Below, in pieces: positions 27,301-35,139 of a stretch of 64,000 nucleotides of DNA; within the stretch, counting starts at the first letter, position 1, and each line of letters starts with the position of its first letter. Source of the DNA: an uncultured Aquimarina sp. GTDB taxonomy: Bacteria > Bacteroidota > Bacteroidia > Flavobacteriales > Flavobacteriaceae. The translations under genes and the position numbers were made by a program. The stretch spans positions 186,001 through 250,000 of the forward strand of contig CANMLG010000016.1 of assembly GCA_947498765.1 (NCBI GenBank), read 5' to 3'. The notes under the pieces were generated by a model that was not told the DNA's origin, did no database searches, and was given only the letters and a program-made list of their open reading frames with translations.

Positions 27301-29477
27301 AAATAATTACAGTAAGCTTAATTCGTTCTTTACCTGGTACATTATCAGGGGAACAATTAATTTGTGTCGGAGGTACAACAACATTTCAATCGACTAGATC
27401 GGGAGGGGCATGGAGTACAGGTGATGCTTCAATAGCAACAGTGGATCCTGTAACAGGAGTAGTAACTGGAGTAAGTAGAGGTTCAATTCAAATTACGTAT
27501 ACAGTTCCAGGTTTTGGAACTACCTGTGCTGCAGGAAGTACAACAAGAGATGTAATTGTTGAAGATTTATCAGAACCAGATGTTACGCTTTCTACTCGTT
27601 TTGGAATAACCGAAACTTGTGTAAACAATGAACCACCAATTATACTATTGTCTTCTGTGGCAGGTGGAACATGGATCTCTGGCGATACAAGTATAGCTAT
27701 TGTTAATGCAACAACAGGAACTTTTACACCTGTGGGACCAGGTTTAGTAAGCATATCTTATACAGTAAGTAGAAATGGGTGTGAAATGGCAGTAACAAAA
27801 ACTATAGATATTGTAGTAAATGCAGTGCCTAATCCGGGTATGATTGATGGAGATCAAATGATTTGTGAAGGAGATGCAGTTTTATTTACTTCTGATGGAG
27901 ATCCAGGAACATGGAATTCGTTGGATAGATCAATAGCTACGGTGGATAATAGTGGAAATGTAGTAGGGGTCTCAGGAGGGAGTACAACTATAGAATATAC
28001 TGTTGTAGGTTCTGGAAGTTGTGCTGCAGCTACGGTTACTCGAGGAATTACTGTAGAACCCACACCAGATGCAGGTACTTTACCTGTTGGAGCAAGTGTA
28101 TGTGTGGATGGTTCAATTACATTATCAATAGGTGGAGGTGACACTGGGGGAACATGGACCTCATTAAATGAATCTATTGCTACAATTGATGCCATTACTG
28201 GAGAAATAACTGGAATTTCTGCAGGTATAGCAGGGATTTTGTATGAAGTCAATCCTTCTGGTGATTGTGAGGCTATTGCAAATACAGATATTATTGTAGA
28301 CGAACCTATAGATGCAGGTACCTTATCTGGTGAACAAATTATTTGTTTAGGTAATACCACTACATTTACACCCGAACTTGGTTTTACTGGAGGAATATGG
28401 CAATCATTAAACCCTAGTATCGCAACCGTTGACACAAATGGGGTAATTACAGGAGTTAGCTTTGGAACTGCTGTAATTGAATATACTTTGGTTAATCCAG
28501 GACCATGTGGAAATGCTATGACAACAAGAACAGTTACTGTATCTGTACCGCCAGCAGATCCAATTATTAATGATATAGAGACTTGTGAAGGTGAATTAGC
28601 ACCTATACTAAGAGCTGGAATAGCAGATGGGTTGTCAGCTAATTGGTTTGATAGTGATGGAACAACACTTCTGTTAGCAAATAGTGATGAGTTTATTCCT
28701 ATTTTTTCAGGCTTAGGAATTTTTGATTATTTTGTGCAATCATTTAATCCTGTAACAGGATGCGAAAGTGAGTTGATTCCTTTTAGTGTTACTATTTTTG
28801 AAGCACCAAATGCAGGTACTGGAGGTACGCTTAGTCTTTGTCAAGGAGAAACGTTAACCATTAGTATGTTGGATAATTTTTTAATTGGAGCAGATGTTTC
28901 TGGAGTTTGGAGTCCACCAGTTGCTGGAGCAGGTATTTATACTTATACGGTTGATCCAATAAGCACTGCATGTTTGGCATCTGTATCTCAGGTTATTGTG
29001 TTAGAAACGCCATCTCCATCTGGAACAACAGTAACTACGGGTGATAGGAGTGCTACTATTAATACACGTTTTGGGTCAAACTTAGAATACACTGTTGAAC
29101 TACAAGATGGCGGTACTGTTGGTCCTCAATCGTCAAATGTATTTACAGATTTACCTTTAGGTGTACATACAGCTGTTGTTAATAATAGTTGCGCTCCTCC
29201 GGATATTGTGCCTTTTGATTTATTTGGTTTTCCAAAATTCTTTAGCCCAAATAATGATGGAATACATGACACGTGGAATGTAGAAGGTGTTCGAACTGAT
29301 GATTTTTTAATTACAATATTTGATCGCTATGGTAGATTAATGACTTCATTTAGACCTTTAAGTAGAGGTTGGAATGGGACATATAATGATATTCATATGC
29401 CAGCCGATGATTATTGGTATGTAGCCGTTCGCGATAATGGAGAAGAATTTAAAGGACATTTTGCATTGTTGAGATAA
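24303..29477 (+). CDS. T9SS type B surface protein with Big_2 repeats and CHU_C tail
   Basis: This protein of 1724 residues has a signal peptide (MIKKIIFGYIILFF..., cut after SSYA). The ATG at 24303 is preferred over the one at 24237, which would put 22 charged residues before the signal. Acidic calcium-binding TSP3-like repeats (DxDxDGxxN, DTDDDNDG) occupy parts of about 205-610 around a jelly-roll-like domain. Ten Ig-like Big_2 repeats span about 614-1417; most share the start AG-LSG-Q-ICVG and the phrase SSxxxIATVDxxxGxVTGV. Two more Ig-like domains follow. The CHU_C gliding-motility tail (about 1641-1724) carries FSPNNDGIHDTW and FDRYGR, the type B T9SS signal. It is probably a long adhesin or mobile surface filament protein; the ligand is unknown. 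Confidence 0.88.
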   Translation: MIKKIIFGYIILFFVTVFSSYAQLSIVPDSGPPNRICAGAAETLRISDALDPNDLIEWRLFPDTIGVIKSALVSAGGDFFDINGVGGFPVAARTTFRATRNGNASDFGQILMEVDGTVSILPMDAGTGGNISLCGNSNGDPIDLLAFTGGDAGGTWTPALFTGTNIFTVGIDAATIYTYSFPPTGTGPCASPGSSATIVVGVCPDVDTDGDGINNDVDTDDDNDGISDIEEESLCAASGLTETAPIVDVDFGVFVGPAPESASSDPNVLGHTFVNQPPIGGQYAVATSSFLDQGLGAVATFFASTNAIGNVDADGNANGRFLSMNIRQNFIGQVIYNLPSVPVVGGKQYIFRIDLAGLCDGCPNLPIIDLEIKDAGGAVLANATSATLGIANDDVWREVRLDFTPAASSLVTLSIINSQPLDDNGNDLGIDNIRFSLLECDFDKDGIPNSLDIDTDNDGILDSIEGVPNYADIDSDDDGIPDNIEAQFTARYFPPLGTDIDGDGLDDAYDGVGSPGIIPTDTDSDSIPDYVDTNSDDDCNDDNIEAYDTDSDGVSNILPTGGDTDGDGLLDVFDTIVLESATSGINSSNGTTPLSFPDIKIPGGDRDWREFDLDAGTLSGNQDICVGGTTTFMSTLSGGTWVSSDFAIATVDASGVVTGVSEGVASIIYTLCPGVTVRRGVRVGSGEDAGVLSGTQEVCVGNTTIFNSTIPGGTWSSSNSAIATVDAASGTVSGVAPGGPVLITYTVTSTAGCTPGIADREVTVSGSPNAGTLAGTQEVCIGDMVTFTSSVAGGVWSSSNSTIATVDSATGVITGVLVGTTTIEYRVAGSGGCTDEVAQRNITVNEAPDPGIISGADRVCETRTVTFTSTELGGVWSSDDPLIATVDPSSGVVTGVALGTTTIRYTFTAVNSCGGSETTKDITVDIIPDAGMVSGGDQICVGNSTIFSSTEPGGTWSSDDPTIATVDSVTGEVTGVANGSVTIFYTIASSGPCGSDQASKIITVSLIRSLPGTLSGEQLICVGGTTTFQSTRSGGAWSTGDASIATVDPVTGVVTGVSRGSIQITYTVPGFGTTCAAGSTTRDVIVEDLSEPDVTLSTRFGITETCVNNEPPIILLSSVAGGTWISGDTSIAIVNATTGTFTPVGPGLVSISYTVSRNGCEMAVTKTIDIVVNAVPNPGMIDGDQMICEGDAVLFTSDGDPGTWNSLDRSIATVDNSGNVVGVSGGSTTIEYTVVGSGSCAAATVTRGITVEPTPDAGTLPVGASVCVDGSITLSIGGGDTGGTWTSLNESIATIDAITGEITGISAGIAGILYEVNPSGDCEAIANTDIIVDEPIDAGTLSGEQIICLGNTTTFTPELGFTGGIWQSLNPSIATVDTNGVITGVSFGTAVIEYTLVNPGPCGNAMTTRTVTVSVPPADPIINDIETCEGELAPILRAGIADGLSANWFDSDGTTLLLANSDEFIPIFSGLGIFDYFVQSFNPVTGCESELIPFSVTIFEAPNAGTGGTLSLCQGETLTISMLDNFLIGADVSGVWSPPVAGAGIYTYTVDPISTACLASVSQVIVLETPSPSGTTVTTGDRSATINTRFGSNLEYTVELQDGGTVGPQSSNVFTDLPLGVHTAVVNNSCAPPDIVPFDLFGFPKFFSPNNDGIHDTWNVEGVRTDDFLITIFDRYGRLMTSFRPLSRGWNGTYNDIHMPADDYWYVAVRDNGEEFKGHFALLR
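26142..28551 (+). repeat. Ten Big_2 Ig-like repeats within the surface protein
   Basis: Repeats of roughly 80 residues (about 240 bases) recur in frame. Each has a Cys in the (I/V)CVG phrase, a tryptophan in GGTWSS and the signature IATVD. The copies are diverged at DNA level, which points to old duplications rather than recent expansion. Confidence 0.8.
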
Positions 29478-29522
29478 ATTTTTTTGACTGTTTTTATACA
29501 GTGAAAAATAATAGAAATAAAT

Positions 29523-29558
29523 AAAAGGCTGGTCAGGTTAAACCAAGACCAGCTTTTT
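29523..29558. terminator. Bidirectional terminator between convergent genes
   Basis: GCTGGTC (29528-29534) pairs with GACCAGC (29547-29553), flanked by A and T tracts that extend the stem. It serves the plus-strand surface protein and overlaps the stop region of the minus-strand epimerase gene. Confidence 0.75.
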
Positions 29559-30734
29559 ATTTATTTCTATACAAGCTCGAGAATTATGATAAGGGCATTT
29601 CCACATACCTATTTTTTCGTTTTTTTTATCAAAATTTCCGTCAGAGTCAATTAACCAATGCCATTCTCCATGTTTGTAGTCAATAACTTTTGTGGTTATA
29701 AAATTCCATATTTGGATAGCTTTTTTTAAATAGTTTTCATCTTGTTTTATTTGATAAGCATAATACAAGCCAACAATAGCTTCGGCTTGTTGCCACCAAT
29801 GTCTATCAGTATCTATTTCTCTAGATTTATAATTAATTTCATTAATTACACCTCCATCATTAGCTATAGCTTCATTTAAAAAAGTATCCGTTATTTGTAA
29901 AGCCATACGTTCAATAATGTGTATTATGTTTTTTTCGTTTAATGTTTTTGCGGCCTTAATTAATAACCAAGTAGTTTCTATATCATGACCATAAGAGTAT
30001 ATGGTACTTTTTAAATTCCATTTGACATCAAAAAAAAGATGGAGATGGTTATTTTTAGTGATAAATTTTGTTAAAAATAGATGGATTAAATTTTTTAACG
30101 CAACACCAATATTTTTTTTTGGATGTATTTGATATAATTTGGTGTAAGCTTCTAAAAGATGTAAATGTGTATTCATGGTTTTTTCAACATTTTTGTCTTT
30201 TGAACTAAGTCGCATATCAGTAATTGGACTCCAATCTTGATTAAAGGCTTCAATATATCCTCCATGTTTTGGGTCAAGGGCGTATTTTTCAATTAAATCA
30301 AATAATGTAATAGCCAATGTTTTACTTTCTTCATTTTTTGAAAATTGGTAATATTCTGAAAGAGCATAAATCATAAAGGCTTGTGCATAAATTTGTTTTC
30401 TGTTATTTACAGGGTTCCCTTTATAGTCAACTTCCCAAATAACTCCACCATAATTATGATCTATAAAATATTTTTTAAGGTATTCATAGCTTCTTGTGCA
30501 TAAATCGGTGTATTTGTCATTTTTGTAAAAAATTGAAGCTGCTGAAAAAGTCCATAATAGCCGTGTGTTTAATATAATGCCTTTGTGGTGCTCTGGTCTT
30601 TTTATATCAGGATAATCAATGTGACCGATATAGCCTCCATTTAATGTATCTAGAGTGTTGTGTTTCCAGAAATTTAGAATATTATTAAGCTCATCTTTCA
30701 TGGCTTTTTGTAAATCAGCCCAAGTGTTAATCAT
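29538..30734 (-). CDS. Cellobiose/mannobiose 2-epimerase (AGE superfamily)
   Basis: This 398-residue cytoplasmic enzyme inverts C2 of the reducing-end sugar of beta-1,4-disaccharides; in mannan loci it turns mannobiose into mannosyl-glucose. The (alpha/alpha)6 barrel motifs are present: NTRLLWTFSAA with R58, NTHLHLLEAY with H190, YGHDIETTWLL with H250 and E253, RHWWQQAEA and CPYHNSRAC with H383. H250 and H383 match the catalytic pair of known cellobiose 2-epimerases, with nearly the same separation. There is no signal peptide. It is divergent from the GH5 gene and forms the left edge of the mannan locus. Together with the GH130 phosphorylase it completes the mannobiose route. Confidence 0.92.
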   Translation of the reverse strand: MINTWADLQKAMKDELNNILNFWKHNTLDTLNGGYIGHIDYPDIKRPEHHKGIILNTRLLWTFSAASIFYKNDKYTDLCTRSYEYLKKYFIDHNYGGVIWEVDYKGNPVNNRKQIYAQAFMIYALSEYYQFSKNEESKTLAITLFDLIEKYALDPKHGGYIEAFNQDWSPITDMRLSSKDKNVEKTMNTHLHLLEAYTKLYQIHPKKNIGVALKNLIHLFLTKFITKNNHLHLFFDVKWNLKSTIYSYGHDIETTWLLIKAAKTLNEKNIIHIIERMALQITDTFLNEAIANDGGVINEINYKSREIDTDRHWWQQAEAIVGLYYAYQIKQDENYLKKAIQIWNFITTKVIDYKHGEWHWLIDSDGNFDKKNEKIGMWKCPYHNSRACIEINKKLVLV

Positions 30735-30828
30735 TTATAAATTTTTTGATTATTATAAAGTTATGTAATCAGAATATGTTTTTCTAATCATATTCAGTCA
30801 AATGGTGATCAAAAAATATAAAGAAGTC

Positions 30829-30844
30829 AATTGATGAATCAATT
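30829..30844. promoter_or_regulatory. Inverted repeat in the epimerase/GH5 divergent region
   Basis: AATTGAT-GA-ATCAATT has perfect 7-base arms. It lies between two divergent mannan genes, 95 bases before the epimerase start and 168 before the GH5 start. The half-site ATTGAT recurs in the other divergent region at 33812-33839. Binding by the AraC-type regulator is speculative. Confidence 0.35.
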
Positions 30845-31011
30845 TTCCATTACTACATCATATTATTTTCATTAGAATTTTAATAAAAAATAAACTCTCT
30901 TTAGTTATAGTATCATAAATTGATGAAATACTGTTAATTATATAATAAAAGCTAGCGTAGTTTAGATGTTGGATCTTAGTAATTAAATTATAGTATAAAT
31001 AAATAGAAATT

Positions 31012-32901
31012 ATGTATTCAATTTTTTTTAAAATAAGATTTTTGCTTGTGTTAACTATTATTCAATTAATAATAAGTTGTTCTGCAAAAAGAATAGAAAC
31101 ATTTGATCATTTTATTACTACACGAAAAGCGATGTTGTTTGATGGAGAAAAAGAATTTAGATTTTTGTCTTATAATGTGCCTACACTTAATTATGTGGAA
31201 GATAATATGGAATTTGAACAAACAAATCCTTATGGGCTTCCTACGGAATTTGAGTTAAGAGATGTGTTTAAAACCTTAAATCAGATAGGGGGTAATGTGG
31301 TTAGAGCTTATACTATACCTGTGCGTAATGAGAAATTTCCCAAAAAAGCAATTACTTATGTAGAGGGGCCAGGTCAATTCAATGAACAAGCTTTTAAATC
31401 AATGGATACTATGTTGGCATTAGCATCTGAGTATAAAATTAGAGTAATTATTCCTTTGGTTAATAATTGGGAATGGATGGGAGGTAGACCTAATTATGCC
31501 AAATTTAGAAATAGAGATAAAGATGATTTTTGGACGGATCCAGAGTTAATAGCAGATTTTAAAAAAACAATTGAATATGTATTAAACAGAACTAATTCAG
31601 TTACAGGAATTAAATATAAAAACGATAAAGCGATTATGGCTTGGGAGTCTGGTAATGAATTGCAGAATCCTGATTATTGGGCAATCGATATAGCTAAGTT
31701 TATAAAAAGTATTGATAAGAATCATCTATTTATAGATGGCTTTTTTGCTATTCATGGCGATGATAATTATAAAAGTGTTTTTGTTAAAGAATATTCAATT
31801 AATGAACCTGCAATAGATATTATTAGTACACATCACTATGAACCTACTTCTCAAAAAATGATTACTAATCTTAAAAAAACAGTGGATATGATTGGAGGTA
31901 AGAAACCCTTATTAATAGGGGAATTTGGATTTATAGGCACTTCGGGGATGAATCAAGTATTGGATTATGTGATTAATGAAAAAAGAATAGCAGGAGGTCT
32001 TATTTGGAGTTTAAGAAGGCATAATAAGAAAGGTGGTTTTTATCAACACACTGAGCCATTTGGAGGTGGTTTGTATAGGGCTTATCATTGGCCAGGTTTT
32101 AGTGAAGGAATCTTATATGATGAAACAAATACAATGAGACTATTCCGAAAAAAATCTTTTGAAATAATGAAAAAAAGAGAACCAAAAATAATTGCTCCAG
32201 ATCCTCCAAAGATTTTGAATTTTAAGGATACGCCTCAATTTAGTTGGCAAGGTTCGGCGGGTGCAAGTGGATATAATATTGAAAGAAGTTTTTCTAAAAA
32301 AGGACCCTGGAAGCTTATTAAATATAATATAGATGATATTGATACTCCAGGTTTTGATTTGTTTAGTGACCAAGATGTTCAAATAGGGAAATCATATTAT
32401 TATCGAATGCAAGCAATTAATGAGGGGGGAATATCCAAACCTTCAAATATAATTGGACCCATTAAGGTTGATTTTTTAACTAAGGTAGATTATGCTAAAA
32501 ACTTAATGCTTTTAGAAAAACATAAAGGCTTAAAAATAAAAAAAGGAGACTATAGATCTTTTAAAGAAGCTTATTCTCGTATTAATGGGAATAAAGGAAG
32601 TGAAGGAGTTTATGTAGTTCCAATGGAATTTAAAGAATTTCGTTTATATAGTTATGAATCTTCAAAAATACCTAATATTTCATTTTTGATTTCTGAAAAT
32701 GGAATACAATATTCAAAGTTTGATTTTGAAGTAAATGAATATAAATCAAAAGAAGATAATTATAATTATTTAGTGCCTAGAAAATACGTAATAAAGAATG
32801 CTAAATTTTTAGCTAATGATAGTATAAAAAAAATTAAATACATAAAATTTATGGCAGGAGACAACATTGATATTGTTAGGGCAGAGTTAACATATCAATA
32901 A
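31012..32901 (+). CDS. GH5-type (clan GH-A) surface lipoprotein glycosidase, probable beta-mannanase
   Basis: This 629-residue predicted lipoprotein (LIISC, C23) should face the cell surface. The catalytic TIM barrel spans about 35-390. The acid/base is E216 in AWESGNEL and the nucleophile E304 in LLIGEFGF, both in the positions expected for clan A. A fibronectin-III-like domain follows (about 400-480, SWQGSAGASGYNIERS), then a C-terminal beta region without a recognised family. The mannan context (GH26, GH130, epimerase) suggests beta-mannan as the substrate. The subfamily is not clear to me; an exo-acting mannosidase or mannobiohydrolase is an alternative. The gene converges on the AraC regulator with a two-base gap. 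Confidence 0.82.
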   Translation: MYSIFFKIRFLLVLTIIQLIISCSAKRIETFDHFITTRKAMLFDGEKEFRFLSYNVPTLNYVEDNMEFEQTNPYGLPTEFELRDVFKTLNQIGGNVVRAYTIPVRNEKFPKKAITYVEGPGQFNEQAFKSMDTMLALASEYKIRVIIPLVNNWEWMGGRPNYAKFRNRDKDDFWTDPELIADFKKTIEYVLNRTNSVTGIKYKNDKAIMAWESGNELQNPDYWAIDIAKFIKSIDKNHLFIDGFFAIHGDDNYKSVFVKEYSINEPAIDIISTHHYEPTSQKMITNLKKTVDMIGGKKPLLIGEFGFIGTSGMNQVLDYVINEKRIAGGLIWSLRRHNKKGGFYQHTEPFGGGLYRAYHWPGFSEGILYDETNTMRLFRKKSFEIMKKREPKIIAPDPPKILNFKDTPQFSWQGSAGASGYNIERSFSKKGPWKLIKYNIDDIDTPGFDLFSDQDVQIGKSYYYRMQAINEGGISKPSNIIGPIKVDFLTKVDYAKNLMLLEKHKGLKIKKGDYRSFKEAYSRINGNKGSEGVYVVPMEFKEFRLYSYESSKIPNISFLISENGIQYSKFDFEVNEYKSKEDNYNYLVPRKYVIKNAKFLANDSIKKIKYIKFMAGDNIDIVRAELTYQ

Positions 32902-32903
32902 AA

Positions 32904-33785
32904 TTATAAAATACGTTTTATACCTAAAAACTCTTTTCTATATTCAGTAGGAGTACAACCTTTATTTTTTTTAAATCTTCGATTAAAATTTGCAATGCTA
33001 TTAAAGCCACATTGGTAGGCGATTTCAGAGATACTTTGGTCTTTTTCAATTAGTGATCGAGTAGCATAACCGATTCTTAAATCATTAAGGTAATCAACAA
33101 AGGTTTTTCCAGTACTTTTCTTTATAAATCGACTAAAGGAACCTGTGCTCATATTTAATAATTGACAAGCATCGGAAATTTGAATTTTGGATCCATAATT
33201 TTTTTGTAAATAAATGGCCAGTCTATTTAACTTTTGATTGTGTTCAAAGCTTTCTGGCTCTACAGTTGAATTCGACAGTGTCTTTTGTTCAGTAGATATG
33301 GATAAGTCATATAGTATGGAAAAGATTTCCATAAAATAATCAATACCATCAATTTTTGAAAGTTTACAAATTCTTGGCTCCATTTTTAAGCAAGTAGCTT
33401 CAGAAAAAGCAATGCCGTGGTTTGCTCTTTTAAACATATCTCTTATAGGTTTTAAAATGGCTCTTTCTAACAATTCATGCTGAAATAAATTATTCGAAAA
33501 TTGAATAGTAATTTCATGCATTTGTTTTTTTGGAGCTTTATGTTGCTCCCAACAATGGTATAAATTTGGACCTACTAGTACAAGTTCTTTATCACTTATT
33601 TCTTCCATACTATCACCAACAACTCGCCGTAAACCTTTTCCACTTGAAATATAATTGAGTTCAATTTCGGGGTGGTAATGAATAGGGAAGTCAAAATAAT
33701 CTTTTTGCCTATCAAAAACTAAAAAACTATCATTTTCGGTCATTTGCATAATTTCCTGTTGTGGCTTTTGGTAGGAATGTTTCAT
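32904..33785 (-). CDS. AraC family transcriptional regulator of the mannan locus
   Basis: This 293-residue regulator has an N-terminal cupin-like sugar-sensing domain (about 25-110, FPIHYHPEIELNYI and GPNLYHCWE) and a C-terminal double helix-turn-helix (about 190-290, DACQLLNMSTGSFSRFIKK and SISEIAYQCGFNSIANFNRRFKK). It lies inside the mannan locus, divergent from the GH26 gene, so local activation in response to a mannan-derived sugar is the natural inference. It replaces the hybrid two-component system common in Bacteroides glycan loci. A soluble sugar is the likely effector because the protein has no membrane segment. Confidence 0.9.
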   Translation of the reverse strand: MKHSYQKPQQEIMQMTENDSFLVFDRQKDYFDFPIHYHPEIELNYISSGKGLRRVVGDSMEEISDKELVLVGPNLYHCWEQHKAPKKQMHEITIQFSNNLFQHELLERAILKPIRDMFKRANHGIAFSEATCLKMEPRICKLSKIDGIDYFMEIFSILYDLSISTEQKTLSNSTVEPESFEHNQKLNRLAIYLQKNYGSKIQISDACQLLNMSTGSFSRFIKKSTGKTFVDYLNDLRIGYATRSLIEKDQSISEIAYQCGFNSIANFNRRFKKNKGCTPTEYRKEFLGIKRIL

Positions 33786-33811
33786 ATTAATATTTGTTTT
33801 TGGTAGAATAG

Positions 33812-33845
33812 TATCAATGTAACGCTATAGGTATTGATATCTTTG
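33812..33845. promoter_or_regulatory. Inverted repeat and -7 box between AraC and GH26 genes
   Basis: TATCAAT (33812-33818) and ATTGATA (33833-33839) form an inverted repeat with 14 bases between arms. A TATCTTTG -7-type box (33838-33845) overlaps the right arm and reads toward the GH26 gene. This fits a regulator site touching the promoter. Confidence 0.4.
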
Positions 33846-33938
33846 TAATATAGTAATTTTTTAAAAAAATAATAAAATAAAATAAAAATATGTTATTTTT
33901 TTGATGTTTTGTTGAGTTATTGTTAATTGTAGTGGTAT

Positions 33939-35078
33939 ATGAATTTTGTTTTTAAACTAAATCGATTATTAAAACTAGGGATATATGTAATAATAATACT
34001 ATTACAGTTTTCGTGTGTGAGTGCGTTAAAAAAAGAATCAAAAAAAATAGTTTTAGCAGATCAAAACGCTAGTAAGTCAACTAGATATTTAATGGCTCGT
34101 ATAAAAGAATTACCTAAAAAAGGTTATGCTTTTGGTCAGCAAGATGCTACGGCTTATGGAGTGCACTGGAAAAATAAGGGAACAGACTATAAAAGTGATG
34201 TTAATGATGTAACCGGAGATTTTCCAGGAGTGTATGGTTTTGAATTGGGACACTTGGAATTAGGAGCTCAAGTAAATTTGGATTCAGTGAATTTTAAATT
34301 AATGAATAAACTGATTCAAAAGGCTGATCGTGATCGAGGTATTATCACTATTAGTTGGCACCCTGATAATCCAGTGACTTTAAAAAATGCTTGGGATCCT
34401 ACAGCTGCTGTGTCAACAATTATTGAAGGAGGTGTGTTACATTTAAAATATAAAGCTTGGTTGCGTAAAGTGGCCAATTTTTTAAATGAATTAAAAACAA
34501 AATCAGGAAAAAAAATACCCGTAGTTTTTCGACCATTTCATGAAATGAATGGTTCATGGTTTTGGTGGGGAGCAAAGAGTTGTACACCCAGCGAGTTTAA
34601 AAGTTTATGGCAACAAACATTTAATATACTTACTAAACAATATAAGGTAAACAATGCTATTTTTTGCTATTCAACGGATCAAATTACCAGTCAAGAAGAA
34701 TATTTACGCTTTTACCCAGGCGATGCATACGTAGATGTGCTAGGCATTGATTTATATCATAAAAGTACAACAGAAAATTATATAGAAGTTTTAAATACAA
34801 ATATTGATGTACTTGCAGCTATAGCCCATAGCAAAGGCAAACCTTTTGCATTATCCGAGGGGGGGCTTGAAAAAATACCAATTAAAAATTGGTGGACACA
34901 AGTGTTGGATAAAAACATTGCAAGTAAAGGTTTGTCATGGGCTTTGGTGTGGCGTAATGCCTGGGAAAATCATCATTATGTGCCTTATGACAAAAAGCAA
35001 GTAAGTTTTCAAGATTTTGTAAAGTTTAAAAATTTAGAGCATGTTTTGTTTCTAAAAGATTTAAAAAAAATAAAATAG
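33939..35078 (+). CDS. GH26 endo-beta-1,4-mannanase lipoprotein
   Basis: This 379-residue predicted lipoprotein (LLQFSC, C26) is a GH26 mannanase that cuts beta-mannan backbones at the cell surface or in the periplasm. Family motifs are clear: GYAFGQQDATAYG, ISWHPDNP, RPFHEMNGSWFWWG with acid/base E202, and ALSEGGLE with nucleophile E307. The length is that of a single-domain enzyme with no binding module. It is the first gene of the plus-strand run GH26, symporter, GH130, and is divergent from the AraC regulator. Confidence 0.95.
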   Translation: MNFVFKLNRLLKLGIYVIIILLQFSCVSALKKESKKIVLADQNASKSTRYLMARIKELPKKGYAFGQQDATAYGVHWKNKGTDYKSDVNDVTGDFPGVYGFELGHLELGAQVNLDSVNFKLMNKLIQKADRDRGIITISWHPDNPVTLKNAWDPTAAVSTIIEGGVLHLKYKAWLRKVANFLNELKTKSGKKIPVVFRPFHEMNGSWFWWGAKSCTPSEFKSLWQQTFNILTKQYKVNNAIFCYSTDQITSQEEYLRFYPGDAYVDVLGIDLYHKSTTENYIEVLNTNIDVLAAIAHSKGKPFALSEGGLEKIPIKNWWTQVLDKNIASKGLSWALVWRNAWENHHYVPYDKKQVSFQDFVKFKNLEHVLFLKDLKKIK

Positions 35079-35139
35079 CAATTAAGTGTATTGCTCAGGT
35101 TTTTAAGTAGTAATAAATATTTAATTCAAATAATAGACA

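Noticed and set aside
24626..28435. Minus-strand frames of up to 193 codons opposite the Big_2 repeats
   Set aside because: They mirror the biased codon use of the repeats, carry no start context or known motif and repeat with the same period.
26142..28551. Possible CRISPR-like array in the surface protein gene
   Set aside because: The units are about 240 bases, in frame and diverged; there are no short identical repeats with unique spacers.
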